Shown here in pieces: positions 35,901 through 50,000 of a stretch of DNA of 64,000 bases (its first letter is position 1; each line of letters opens with the position of its first letter). Both the position numbers and the translations under genes were made by a program. The stretch comes from Owenia fusiformis (Eukaryota; Annelida; Polychaeta; Sabellida; Oweniidae): contig CAIIXF020000008.1 in the NCBI GenBank assembly GCA_903813345.2, positions 14,988,822-15,052,821 of the forward strand, read 5' to 3'. The notes beneath the pieces are model-generated. The model did no database searches. It was not told the origin of the DNA and worked only from the letters and a program-made list of their open reading frames with translations.

Positions 35901-36852
35901 TTACAAAAAAGGCAGCCATTTTAAAATTAGGGTCATCTTGAAAATGTCTTCATTAGCAGAGCTCTTTGGTCTCTGGGCATTATTAGTATAACATTTGAAC
36001 CAAATCAGTCCACTGGTATTTGAGTTATCGGAAGGGACGTTCTTTTAAGAAAAACGGTGGCCATTTTAAAATCAGGGTAATCTTGAAAATGTCTTCCTTA
36101 GCAGAGCTCTTTGGTCTCTGGTCATTATTAGTATAACATTTGAACCAAATCAGTCCACTGATATTTGAGTTATCGAAAGTTACGTTCTTTTAAGAAATAG
36201 GTGGCCATTTTAAAATTTAACTGTCATCTTGAATCTTCCTTCAAGAGTCGAGCTCCCATTTCCGTAGGTATCAGAATATAAAATTTGAATCAGATCTGTT
36301 TCCGAGTATTTGAGTTATCAAAGATGACATTTTAATGAAAATGGTGGCCATTTTGAAATTAAGTTGCCATCTTAAAAAATTCTTCCTGAGCAAAGCCCAT
36401 TTGTTCCTTGGTATCAGCATATTAAATCTGAATCCGCCAACTAGTATTTGAGAAATTAAAGATTACATTTTTTAAGAAAAATAGCGGCCATTTGAATTGA
36501 GCGGCTATATTGAAATTTTCTTTTTGAGTAGAGGTCCTACACCCATGGTCTATACAACATAGAATATGCAAAAACACTACGTTGTGGTGCGTCTTTGAAT
36601 ATTTTCTAGATTCGAAAACGAATAGTTTGTATGCGGTAAATGTCTAGATTTTATTTTTATGGGTTATTCCTACTAACCTTGGTGCCCGAAATTGCTGAAG
36701 TAGAATTCATGTTAAAAATACTAACTTGAGATACTAACTTGGATTGCATTGTAATGTTTAAATAGACGTAAAGGAGCACACTCACCTAAGTTGAAAAGCA
36801 AAATAAATTGCAGAAGAAGCCTAAGCAAAGCAGAGAAAGCGTAACTAGCCAT
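32959..36852 (-). CDS. Mucin-like single-pass membrane protein
   Basis: Exons 36786-36852, 34234-34580 and 32959-33186 splice to 213 residues with agreeing phases. Exon 1 is a signal peptide (MASYAFSALLRLLLQFILLF). Exon 2 encodes about 115 residues dominated by Thr and Ser (TTTGSIETTS, NTTITTNNITPSTTKTSTKS), typical of a densely O-glycosylated stalk. Exon 3 encodes a short juxtamembrane piece, one hydrophobic helix (GLAMGFGFFFGLLFIICLFW, about residues 156-175) and a basic-start cytoplasmic tail (CCNKFMDEQKAKRR) ending in SRESM. The order predicts a type I membrane protein with an extracellular mucin-like domain. No known family is recognised; adhesion or surface protection would be a guess. 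Intron 1 (34581-36785) contains a 145-bp tandem repeat. Confidence 0.75.
35845..36515. repeat. ~145-bp tandem repeat
   Basis: Four to five diverged copies of a unit with gaaccaaatcagtccactg, tttgagttatcgaaag, aaaatggtggccatttt and tcttcctgagcagagctc. Two adjacent copies (35957 and 36102) are 145 bp apart and nearly identical; outer copies are more worn. Inside intron 1 of the mucin-like gene. Confidence 0.8.
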
Positions 36853-39467
36853 TGCAATAGGTGCAGATACAATGATTCTAACATGCAGTTCTAAATGTAA
36901 TCTATGTTTTATGGTGGTGCTAAAACAGTAATTCAGGTCTCTCCATCGTCAAGATTGAGTTGACGCCTCTAGGCTTTATTGTCTGTTGCACGCAAGCTAC
37001 TGCCATCTAAAACTAAACGTCAAATGTTAATACAATTTAATAACTAAATATTCTTGGAGACTATTGAGACTGCATTGTAAATTACAATGTACGAATAATA
37101 GAATACTGTTTTTCGAATGTCGAATGTTGTTAGTCACTGTGCCTTAGTTTTAGATCCGTTATTTCTAACTTAGTTATATGAACCTAAGCTAATGATTTCA
37201 TTTTCATTTTTATGAGATTTATTTTCAACAAAATCAAAAATATACTCACAAAATCAATATTTCTGCAACTCAGTATTCAGTGGAGCTCCTTCAAATATTG
37301 TCTGTAGCCAACTGTTGCTATGTTGCATTAATTGTTCTCATCACATTGATATGCTGTAAACGGTCTATCCTTTTCCCGTGATATAAAACATTCCAGATAC
37401 TCAAAATCGCATTTACACGGTCGACGCATTCAGTTATTTAAAACGTTCGTACGTTTTGATTCTAAATGTCCACTCTCAAAATACGCATCACGGCGAATAT
37501 TTTCCAGATTATTCTCATTGGCTGATACTAAACTTTCAATCTCCCAAGATACGTATCACAACTAGGCCTAGCGTATTCTAGAATATTCCCAAGGATTGAT
37601 AGACTGATTGTGCTTCGTGCTCCCTGCTCCCTGCTTCAGAAAGCAATCATCTTATTATTCCGAATATTTGATGAATAGTGTTGTCTGATGTAATAGCTAG
37701 CACGACTTGATGTAAAATTAATGGCATGTATCTAAAATTATAAAGTGTGTCTGATGTAAGCAGTCTCGTTCAATTAGTGCGTCATAATATGCGAATCCTG
37801 TCCAGCCACCATACGTTACACTTCCTCCATCTAAGAAAGATGTTCGTCCCTAAAGTTCTACTTTTAATGTTTAATCGCGCTGATATGACTGTGTTGATAT
37901 GGGAATTTGTACTAACGTGAAGTCAATATTTTATTTAGAAAGCATAAGGCGTTAGACACGGGAGCCATGAATGGCAAACGATCTCAGAAACCTTTGCTGC
38001 GTCACGCAAACCATCCAGTAGTTCCCTTTTACTTTCTTGTATTGAATCACGAGCCGATAATTTATTAATTAGATGGAAACAAAAGATATGATTATCTTCT
38101 CTATATCATAGGATTTAACATTATCAATATCTACTTAAGACGTCCTTCTGTATGAAATTACGTATTTTCTCCTATATCTAGTTAGTATTTTGATTTAAAG
38201 CAAGTGAATATGACATTGATATCACTTAATCATTTTAATAACCACATTCTCAAACATCGCATGAAATGTCTCCAAACATTAGCAAAGAGCGTGTGTAAAG
38301 GGTATGTTGGCATCAAAACATATCATATCAGGTATAGCTTTCATTTTAAGTATATCAGATCTAGCGAGCAACTTTTCCACATTGGAAGTTTAGCAATGGT
38401 TCTATTTTCCTTCAAATAATGATAAAAATGTATATCATAATATCTTCTGGCATTCTAGGTCGGTAAAATCATTTAAAGGATATTATACATTATTGATGAC
38501 CATTGATGGTTGCTTGTGAGAGGTTGGAAGGGGATGAGATGTCAGTCTGGAGACACAATCAAGAGTTTTTAAGATGAAATGGGCGTTTGCACGGGGGTAA
38601 CACTCTCAATCGTGAGCTAGTTAACGCAACATCAAAATAAAGGTCACGTGATGACTCTCCCCGTGAACAAATTGCAAAAACTATTTCAATCACAAATCTA
38701 GCTATGGAGATGTTTGGTGTTTTACGAACTTTCAGGGTTCTCATTTTGTCTCATATACAATGTATGTCTAATATATTTGAGACGGTCTATGATTATATAA
38801 GAAGCTCTCTTTTAAGAAGTGAAGTCAAACGAATGCAAAGGGTAACTATATATTGGTATGCGAATATACATGTTGCTTGCAATGTTATTCCCCTTTGATA
38901 TTTGATTCTGACAACGTAAACAATGCTAGTGTAGAGGCTGGATTAAGGCAATGAACTACCAATGGGCGCAACCTAGACCCTGGACGTGAAAAAGAATATT
39001 TTTGATTAAAATGTTAGTGTTTTCAATGTTTCATTGAAATGGTCATGCCCTAAATAAAACTAAACAATGAAACTAAAAAGCAAATCACATTTTCATTAAG
39101 AATATTTTTTGAAAAAGTAAGTTCAATTCATTTCATCAATTGAATCACAAATGTCGAGACTTTAATGAATTTTTGTTTAAAAATATTTTGTACAATAGAA
39201 AAAGAACACAGTGACATAGATCAAAGCTTCTTCGAGTCATGTCTACATTAATTATTGCTTTTGTATGCGATATCAATTGCTATAGTCCGGAAATGAAAGA
39301 AAAAATATAAATGTTATTTTAGGTAAGAAATGACAACTTTAAGTTTTTATGCTGAAGCACTTATATTTAAGATCAATAATAATTTTAATTGACTCTAATA
39401 ATAATGCCTTTCTTCTATACGAATTATTTCAACTACTTAAACTGATAAATATTATTAGAAGTAAGAT

Positions 39468-39610
39468 ACAAGGCATTAACATGCAAATGTTACCACCTGC
39501 TATTTGTTACTGACGCAGACCGACAAACACCTAACACCAAACGACGAACACCCTCCACAAAAAGTTGGATGGATACTATGACAATGTCACCACTTCTGGT
39601 CGAGAGCAGG
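39468..39610 (+). repeat. ACAAGGCATTAACATG dispersed repeat, copy 1
   Basis: Begins acaaggcattaacatgcaaa and continues tgtyaccacctgc..tttgtta..gaacaccctccacaaaaagttgga, ending in accactt. Related copies are at 47471, 47903, 50640 (partial) and 60586, all in the same orientation. Confidence 0.7.
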
Positions 39611-40387
39611 AGTCTGAAAAACCCACCAGTTACATGCTTTGCACATCATTACAACCACCAAAATGCCGCCTACATACTGTGTAACAAAACAGTCGCAACT
39701 GTAACATCGCTGCACAAAAAATCAAAAATCAACCTCTTCAGCTGAGTCAATATAAACAATCGTGGCCGATCAATAAGCACTTATACAAAGAAGCATTGTT
39801 TTTCAACAAAATATGTTTTAATCATCTATCTTCATGTAATCTAGATTTTATCCATGGGATTAAACCCCGGGGATTAAACGTCTGGTTACTTTTAGAGAGA
39901 TCAATATTTCAGTCTAGATAAACATAGTATCAATCATCTAGTTCTGGCCTAATTATTATAATTAAGATACTCATATAATACATATACAAAAGCTAGTTAA
40001 TTGTAATTACAAGCCAGCAGTTGCAAAAGACAGATTGTATGACCAGCCCATCATCTTATCAAATGAAGTTGACAGTAATTATAACTACATGTAGAACTAG
40101 AAAGTGATCTGGAGAGATTTTAGATATTTTATAGAAGTACGTTGTACACAATTTTCTATAAATGACATGAGTACCGGTTTAATGTTGGTTTTTCATTTTC
40201 AACTCATTGCGAAGTTTGTTATTTTATAGGAAACCCCATGTAAGCCTACATTGTTTTTAAACGATGCATCCGAAAAAGTTACAAATGGCATATGAAATTA
40301 AAAAATAGTACCGTGAGTCCTTGGCTCACATGGTGTTGCTCAAAAAGAGAAAAGTGAATGATGGCTAAAATGGCAGACAACAAATAA

Positions 40388-41000
40388 AACAGGAATCATA
40401 TCGACAGAGGTCTTACAACGTGCCACTATTGTGGATTGACTGGGAGATGGGAGGTGGAAAAATCAATATAAACTAAAATGGTTAAAAATATAAAAAAGGA
40501 TTCATTTTTTGGGAACAAAATTATTTCATACAACTTCTTTTTGCATTGACATGGCTTTTCACAATGCAGGTCACCTGAAATTATTTATAAAGCTACCAAA
40601 TGGTCCACCAAGTGGTCCACCAAGTGAATTTCGCGCGACAAAAAATTTGAAAATACAAGTAGGCGAGCTTTTGAACCAGGAATCATAGGGAGGTTTTCTG
40701 TATTGATGTTGAACAAATATAACTTAAAACGGGAATCCTATTGACAGAGGTTTTAAAACGTGTCACTATTGTGGACTGACTTAGAGACAGATGGACAAAT
40801 CAACTTAAATGCCTGAAAATAAAAAAACAGATATTATTTTAGGGCGATTTTTTGTAACAAAATTATTTCATACAACTACTCTCTACATTGAAATGGATTT
40901 TTACAATGCAGGACATCTAAAATATTTATAAATGTACCAAATGCTCCAAAAGTGAATTTCGCAGGACAAAAATGGCGGCCATTTTGAAAAAGGCAACACG
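40388..41000. repeat. ~340-bp direct duplication
   Basis: acaggaatcatatcgacagagg..actattgtggattgact near 40388 returns as acgggaatcctattgacagagg..actattgtggactgact near 40729, and each copy runs to gtgaatttcgc..gacaaaaa. Two diverged tandem copies with no coding frame. Confidence 0.65.
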
Positions 41001-44000
41001 TGAGTTGAAAGGATCGTGTCTCGAATGAAAAAATTGCTTGCCACTTTGGACATCTTGCCAGGATAAAGCTGATGCCAGAAGATGTAGAATTATTTACTAG
41101 GTTACCTCACACCACACGGGAGAATAAATCAAAGTAGTAAATATTTAATCCCTATTTCCTTATTGCTTATCTATGTCTAGAGATTCCATTATGTAATTAT
41201 TTTTCTGATCTGAAAGTGCACTTTGCTTTACAATTTATGGATATCATAAATGTTCATATAGAAATACAATTTCAACATTAGCACATCAATAGAAATAATA
41301 AATGATGCATAATGATAATGTTATATAAGAAAGACTGCAATCTCCGATCAACTCGTTCAGTGCAATTGTGCCTCTGAGCCTTCTCGTGGAAGGAATACAC
41401 TGGACGAACTGACATGGAGAATGGGAAGACTGCTGTGTCATTCTACTTGATCACCTCACATTGCCTTTGCTTATAAATGATGAAGATTATTCTACAATAG
41501 GCCAACTACAAGGGTCATGCTCATTATGAATCTCAGATGCAATGTCTTGTGGATGAGTGGCATTATAATGTCATCGGAATGGTCACCTTGACTTCAGGTC
41601 ACACATGTGATCAAAGGCAACTTCAATGTTACTGAGGTCAAGCAAGGTCAAAAACATAAGTCACATTCAATATTTCAAAAAATGTTTTCTTTACTTTTGT
41701 TGTTCTGAGAATTGCCTGAGGCCCATCATCATTAGGCATTGAGGGGGCAGTTGTAAAAGACAAGGTCTTTTGTTTTCAAAGATGTGAATATTCGAATGAA
41801 TAAAAAGTCTAATGGCTAAATCAGCGACAGACATGTAGAGGTTAAAACAATAAAATTTGAACAGATATGCCAAATAAAAACTCAAGTATCTCAAAAATAA
41901 TCTATGATGCCTTGTCAAATGACTCAATTATTTAAGAATTAAAATCAAACGCGAAATTTTGTAAATTGCTCAAGATAATAAACATGTTGTTACAAAAAAC
42001 ACATAAAGATAAAAAAAACTACTAAAACCAGTTTTTACATTTTTTGCATTTTTATGAATTTACATTTTTGTGTCCATTTTGTTATTTAAATTGATATTGT
42101 TTCACCGTAAGTTGCAAAAGGTATCAAAAATTACGAAGGGCAAACGGGATGAAGAAAAGAAGGAACTAAGTTTATGATGTCTGGAACCTTGGATCAAAGG
42201 ATGAGACGACAAGTCTAGAAATCCTAGTCTATAGTAGTTAATACCCAATTTAATCACAATTTCCTATATTGATTACTCATGTCACGATAACATAGTCATG
42301 CTGATCCAGAAAAAAAGTTTGCTTTTCTAAATAATTGGGATCTAGCAAAAACTGCAAAAGTTCATTGAACCTTATACATTCTGAGAATACACCATGGCAT
42401 TTCAAGTTTCAAAAGCATTTATTACAAGAATACATTTGATGATGATTACTAATTCATTATAATGCTGGTGGATTTCATTTTGATTTACACCAGCAACCAG
42501 AATAAACTCACTCATATGAGGGATTGTTTAATTACTAAAATGCAATTATACAATGAGTAAGTACTGTGGATGTTCTATTAATAAAAGTAAATCATGGTAA
42601 AAAAGAGCATTATCTGCATGTTTTTAATTAGAGAAAATCAAAAAATCTAGCATTAAGCAGGGATGAATTCAATAATCATAAATTATATGATAACATGTAA
42701 AAGGCATGTAATTCTCAAGAAGGATTAATCTAATGTACGATTGATTAATAATGATGGATAAATTGATCTGAAATCAGGAGTGCCAGGAGTGAACCCATCA
42801 AACTTAATCGCAGTGTGAATAAACTCCTGTATGGTTACCATACACCATAAAATGGCATGTGTTCAGACATGGTAAAAAAGAAACATTCACCTTATCGAAT
42901 ATTTGTTTTCTTTGATCTATGACCATTATTTCGCAAGATTAATATTGAAAACAAAAATTGAAGTTGAAACTCATTCCGTTACTTTACATCAATTGCAACA
43001 TACATATAATATCTCATTTAGAAACATTCAAGTAACCACCTAAAAATTTATGAACTGAAGAATTTGGTACCCTCTAACATGTACCTGAATTTGACTTCTA
43101 AAATGACCAACAAGATGGCTGCCTAAAACTTAATTGCAGTAGAACTAGGTAACAAGTACATTAATATGAAGAAATTCCAAAATGAGCTGTATGCCTGCAA
43201 ATGTGATGACAAGAATTATTGAAATTGTTTTAAAAAGTTAATCAGCTCAAGAACTTGGTACCCTCTAACATGTGTAGGAATTGGAGGAAAACTGACATTA
43301 TTCCTGGAATTGTAATGACAGAAAACAGAGACACCAATCATGATAATGAGCACAATCATATCACACTGCTGTCATGACGATGATGGTGTGATAACAATAT
43401 AAATTTGGGTAGGGAAGACCAAGGCAAAATGGCCTTATACACTCTAAATTGTTAATACCTGCACTTCTTTATTAATTCATGATCATAAAGACAAAAGAAA
43501 AAAGTAATGTATTAGAAATAATCTGTTTTTATTCTCCATGATCAGTCAATGATTTTAATTGTAAACCTTTAAAGATATGACATTCCATTGATCGATTAAT
43601 TTTGACACATAATTGACCTTTCTTTTATCAGACAACTGATAATTATGTTGATGAATAAAAAATACATAATATTATCAATTATCAATATATGTCTGAAATA
43701 CCAATTGATCGAAATCACATTTTTGTTTTATAAACAAAAAAATGTACTTTTAATCATAAAACAATATCGATACAGAGCTATTTTTGATCATTTGTTACAG
43801 TGAAACCTGTTTGTCCTAAACCGTTAATGGTACCACACCAAATTGGCACCATTCAGGGGATTTTGCTTATGAGACAGATAGATGATTGTGTGAAAATGCA
43901 CTATGAATGAAAGTATATATACCATTTTAAAGCCTGCTTAATACATGTACATTTTTTAATTAGTCAGGCTCAGTTCCACATTTTGTAATAAATGTTAGTT

Positions 44001-44085
44001 TAGAGTAGTAGGAGTATAGTGTCTAATATTCAATATTCAACCTGGTAGTGTTAGTCCTTAACTAACCACCTACCAGGACACAGGG

Positions 44086-47000
44086 CTAGAAGTCAGTGTA
44101 GACACGCTCTATGTGTTCATATCCAGCTCGCACAAGATACTGGAAATTTGTGTTGTCTTTTAATGTTCCTAGCTCATCAGCATTGAGAAGAATTTCAGGA
44201 CTCGGTAAAAAGTTTTGTAAATTCATCCCTGGAAATAAATAAGCAATTTTTAAAATATCAATTTTTCAAGATTTGGCAAGTTTTCATTTTCATGTCCTGT
44301 TTTTTTTTTATTCTTTGTACTGACCTAATGGTGCACTGCTGTAATATCAAACCCCTGTAACTCCTAATAGTATATTATTTTTAAGCTCATTTAAAGCCAA
44401 AAAGTACATCACTATAGCAGTCTTATTGCGTCAGAGTTTTGTATATATGAAATGAAATATTACCACAATGCACAATCATAACAACACGACACTGATAAAG
44501 TTGAGAAGTTCAGGATGAAAGAAAGTAAACTTATTCGAGTACAATGTCCCTGAGACTGAATCGTCTGTGAGTGACATGAAATTCAATAATCAATTCACAA
44601 ACACAATAGACACCTGTGAATTAAGACTCAGGAGAAATTAAATCAAAATAAACCAACAGTGGAAAATGGATAAAAGAGAATAAATAAAAGGGGAATAAAG
44701 TAAAAAGGTATGGAGTACACACTCAGAATTGCAAGGAAATGCAAGAAAATATAACAGTTAATTAAAATGTTAACATAAAATGTAAATGATCAGAGACATT
44801 TTCTGAATAGGTTAAACTAAGACAGATAAAATGGATAATATGCCACTTAATCTTAATCTAAATTACCATGCTTATATACCATCCATTTCTCTAATTTGAA
44901 CAAACTGTCTTTATCCTTGTACACCTAAGTGTAAGTGTTCTTTACTTTATCCTTGCTATTTTCAGTTCATGTTTGAAAATATTTTATCTTAAGGTAATGA
45001 GTTGATCTTATATTCAAAAGGTAATTAACAAAATTGACTCCCTAGAATATATTGCACTTGTCAGCTGTCCTTACTCCTATATAATCCCCTCCTTAATAAT
45101 TAAAAGATTTAGACTCTAAGTACAAAGACAAACAACATACGAAATACTAATTAGTAAAGCATTTAAATATATCTTAGAAATGCTTTATTTGAATGTAAAT
45201 TCATTAGTGGAACCACTATGTATTTCAATTTCTGTCCTTGGTGCCCTGGTCAGGTCATCATGCCATACAAAACTGTGAGGAGTCTGCCAACTAACCTTTC
45301 TGGTTACTCAAAATATCTCTCTGTTTAGACTCGTACATTATAACATAGATAAATTAAGTCAACAAAGATTAAATTAAGAAATATAGACGGAAGAGCAGGT
45401 GTTTTATCAACAAATCTATATGAGCAGGGCTAGGCACAAACGTTTTCTGTACCTCAACAGTTTATAGAAGGCGAAAATACAGTCATGTTCAAATGTAAAA
45501 TATAAAATGATAATAATGATAAGGAATGCCTTAGAGTTACAATAATTTGTACCTTCTGTGTATGCCAGTTCAACTGTTTTGAAGAAAATTGTGTCCCTGT
45601 TTTTCTCTAAAGGATCATCCTCTTGTACATCTTCCCAAGTTTGTCTGTCTCGCAGTAGAGCCTGGCACCAGACATGGAGCCGCAGAGCCTCATAATCTGG
45701 CTCCTCCTGTAAAATTGGGGAGAATGGGTACAGTATAGACACAAATATGAACATTTTGGTTGTCACAAGAATTCATGAAAATTATTGCATTTTATAAAGT
45801 CGAAAAAAATCAAATCGTTAAGGGATAACTTCATAAAAAATGGAATTTAAGCACTAAGCAAATTCCAAATGGTATATTGTATCACCTTAAATAATTTCCT
45901 ACTAAATTCACATCCTTACGATACTGAAATATAATATGTGTATCACTAATGCTTTACAAAAATGGAAGATTTATTGAAGCACATTTATGCAGTTATTTGG
46001 TTAAGTCCTGCTGGAACTCCTTCATACTGGAGCATTGAGATCTGTCATTTAATGTCCTACACTGTTCACTTAACAATGCACTTTGCATCAAAATATAGAT
46101 GGTAGGCATAATATTACATCTGTATTCTGTATATCTATTTCCCCATTTGGTAATTATCGAAAAACAATTATTGACATCTTTTTTTTATCACGCCTAAAGT
46201 ATGCTTGATTTTTGGTAATGATAGCATCAATATTTTGAGTTGTATTATTTTAAAAGTTAACAACTGAATTGAATTGTTAATGCTGGATATTCTATGACTT
46301 ACCCTATCCACATAATGTAGCAGATCAAGTGCCTTCTTGAAGTCAAACTCATTGGCCTCACAGTTAGCCTCACTCACATACACCTGAAATAGAAATACAA
46401 CATACACATTACTGCATACGCTTCCTCAATAGCATAACTGAAACACAACATTGGCCTCACAGTTAGCCTCACTCACATACACCTGAAATAGAAATACAAC
46501 ATACACATTACTGCATACGCTTCCTCAATAGCATAACTGAAATACAACATTGGCCTCACAGTTAGCCTCACTCACATACACCTGAAATAGAAATACAACA
46601 TACACATTACTGCATACGCTTCCTCAATAGCATAACTGAAATACAACATTGGCCTCACAGTTAGCCTCACTCACATACACCTGAAATAGAAATACAACAT
46701 ACACATTACTGCATATAGGCTTCCTCAATAGCATAACTGAAATACAACATTGGCCTCACAGTTAGTCTCACTCACATACACCTGAAATAGAAATACAACA
46801 TACACATTACTGCATACGCTCCCTCAATCATCCTCTGATCACAGGGCTTCAAAATCCAGAATATGTTCTTTCTTTTTACCCCCTGCTATAAGCAGTTACC
46901 ATTTCCCCGATTAAGAACTCGCAATCTGATCGGCTGTCACAACACTGTGATAGAAATCATGTATAAGTCACTGCGCATAATCAGATCACGTGATTCAGTT

Positions 47001-50000
47001 TAATCGGGCGCTTCCAAATTGGTTACAGCAGGGGGAAGAAGGAGGTACGGATTCTGGATACCTGCTTAGAAGGATGTCCCTCAATAGCATACCTGAAATA
47101 CAACATATATAATTTAAATGGTAAAGGATCCAAAGTGTAATGAGTTTTACATCCCAGTTTTTTCATGTCATGTTCACTCCAACCTCAATATTACCAAGGA
47201 TGTTTATACATTTATAATGAAAGGTATACCTTGTACATTTAATGCACAGCAAAGAGAGGGCTATACAAATAGCTACTAAGATTCATACAAATATTTTACC
47301 TCAATGAGTTCTTTAGGAGGTAGTACCCTCATGTCTTCGGGGTCCATTCCAAGACCCTAGAAGAGAAAACAATACATAGGATTATATCATGTGATGTTAC
47401 ATTGATTATTATTGCATTTCGTAGAATTAAATTGCATCAGGTTACAATGAATCACAATACATGATGTAAGACAAGGCATTAACATGCAATATGTCACCAC
47501 CTTCCATTTGTTATAGACGCCGAACGTTGACTGTCAAATGATGAACACCATCCACAAAAAAAGTTTGAGACTAAAACACTTGTGGTGGTGACATAACAAT
47601 AATTCAGAATTGGTTTAAATACATGTAAGGTTAAACTATTTTTATTTTTTTATTTTTTATTTTATTTTTATATTTTAAGGTTAAACCATTGATCGCATTT
47701 GATTGTTCGTTTGATTTTTAATAGTGGAGTACTAAATTGAAGTATAAAACACAAGGGTTGCTTGTTAATTGAAATGTATGAATAATTATCTTTGTTTACT
47801 TGTACGACTGTTTCAGGTAACATCTCTTGGTGAAGAATCAACTCAAGCTCATCGTTTAACCCTGGAATATAGAATATTATTGAATACTAGAAGATAGACT
47901 CAACAAGGCATTAACATACAGAATGTCACCATCTGCCGTTTGTTACAGATGTTGAAAACCAACTACCGAACACTGTCCACAAAAAATTGGAGACTAAAAC
48001 AAAATGTTCTGATGTTGACATAATATACTTGACATAATATAATATAAATAAGTATAGGACAATCTAGTTAATCATGCAAAATATAATTAATTATTCCTAA
48101 TTATCAATTACTCTGGTTTTCTTCCATTAACAAAAGGGGGACAGATTTATTAAGGTCTTATCTAACTAAATATATTTCAACTAAGGTAAGGTAGATGAAA
48201 CAATGACATTTAACTATAACAATTGCCAATTAAGATGGCGCTGTTTGTTATCTTTGACCGATTTAAAATCTAATCTTGTGAGATCAATTTGTCAATCTAA
48301 CTGTCCATCCTCAACATATGCAATACAATATAGAATTTGAAATATTTCAACATTCACATCCTCAGACTGCATTGGGCTCCAGATATCATCCACCACATTC
48401 CATCCTATGATATGAGTTTTGAAGGCCTGTGTTTTAGAGGATGTACATTCAAAACACAATTTCGAATATCTGACATTTTGAATTTTACCTTCAATTTCAT
48501 CCTGAACAGAGGGAGGGGGCTCATCTGATGCAAGAGCTGCCAGTTTACCTAGACTTAGTAAGGTCTGTAAAATAGAATATCAACTTTTCAAACTATTTAT
48601 CAAACTATGGTGATCAATCATGACTGCATATTTGCCTCCTAAACTAGAGGTAATTCATAGCAAAAAATACAACCTACAGAGTTGTAAACACAAAAAAACA
48701 TCTTGTATTTTAAAGGGAATAGTGGCCGGATACCAAACAAATCAAGACAACCTCATTTATTCATTCAAATGCTTTCGACATTTTTTTATTAACAATAATA
48801 AGTCTCATATTGTATTTATAAACTTACCTTTTTCTTTGAGGCTGATTCAGTTTCACTGAGAGCCAATTCCTTTAGAGTCTGGTGAGCCTGTAATTTGAAA
48901 AAGAATTTGTGAAAATCTGACGATGCAAAAATCTACTTAGGGGTTTCTTTAGAAGTTACGATTATAGACAAAGTTAATAATTGTGATATTTAAAACAGAA
49001 AGTATGCACAATTCCTCAAAACAACAGGTGATTTTTGTAAAACAAAACAGAAGAAAATTAACTGTTGCCTGTTGTTAATGGATACCCCTACAGTATACAG
49101 CACTTAAACCTTCCATTTGTGTTACATGCAACTTGATTACATATTTCTTAAAATTGTTTAGTCTTTATTAAGCCAACTGTACAATCACAAAAATGTCATA
49201 TTTGCAAACATTTGGTTATGAAAAGACATATATCATCACTGACTGGCCAGGGATTGCATTCTTGAAAGAAAATGCTGCCACATTTATGTATTTTTTTATT
49301 CACTATAATGTTATAAATTGTATTCAATAATTCATCAATCCATCATACCTGGTATAAATTGCTAGTGTGAATATCATGAAGCCAGCTGAGGTACTGGTTC
49401 TCATCAGACCTAAGGAACTGCCCCAGTTGCTCATTACTGCCCAATGGCTGGGAGAGAAGCTTCCCTTTCTTGCCTTCATCTCTGTACCATTTGAAGACAA
49501 AATCAGCAAACCCCTAAAAACAATGAACAATAAGGTGAAGTAAGAGAACTGGGTTATTGAGTAGTGAACTAAATCAGGGCATTCTTTGAAGATAAAAAGT
49601 TTTTTGCTTAACCAGTAAGCCAGTAATTAAGCTGACATATTTTCCTACAATATGGTACCAAACACCACTTGTTAAACCTGGTGGGTACCAAACCCCCTTT
49701 CATTCCATATGACATCCAGCTATATAGCAACACCAAAGCTATGATTATTGACTGAGATTTTACCTTATCTTGAAACTGAACCATATATCTCTGAAGCCTA
49801 TCTTGGGTGTCTGTCTTTTCACATATCTCCATAAGGCTGGGAAAGTCCAAGTATTTCTCAGCCAATGATGCTGCTCTCTCATACTGACCATGTTTCACTG
49901 CAATATCAACACTTTCAATCTTCAACTTCGGATACTACATAATACACATCTGAGCACCTGACATGTAATCGGGAGGTTGTGGGTTCGATTCCCACCAGGG

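Larger units (their letters stand above)
36853..44085. other. Gene-poor intergenic region
   Basis: About 7 kb without a supportable exon. Recognisable items are the dispersed repeat copy at 39468 and the ~340-bp duplication at 40388-41000. The last several hundred bases are probably the NUP133 3' UTR, with tttatt (AATAAA on the - strand) at 43528-43533 and 43468-43473. Open frames are short and look random. Confidence 0.55.
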
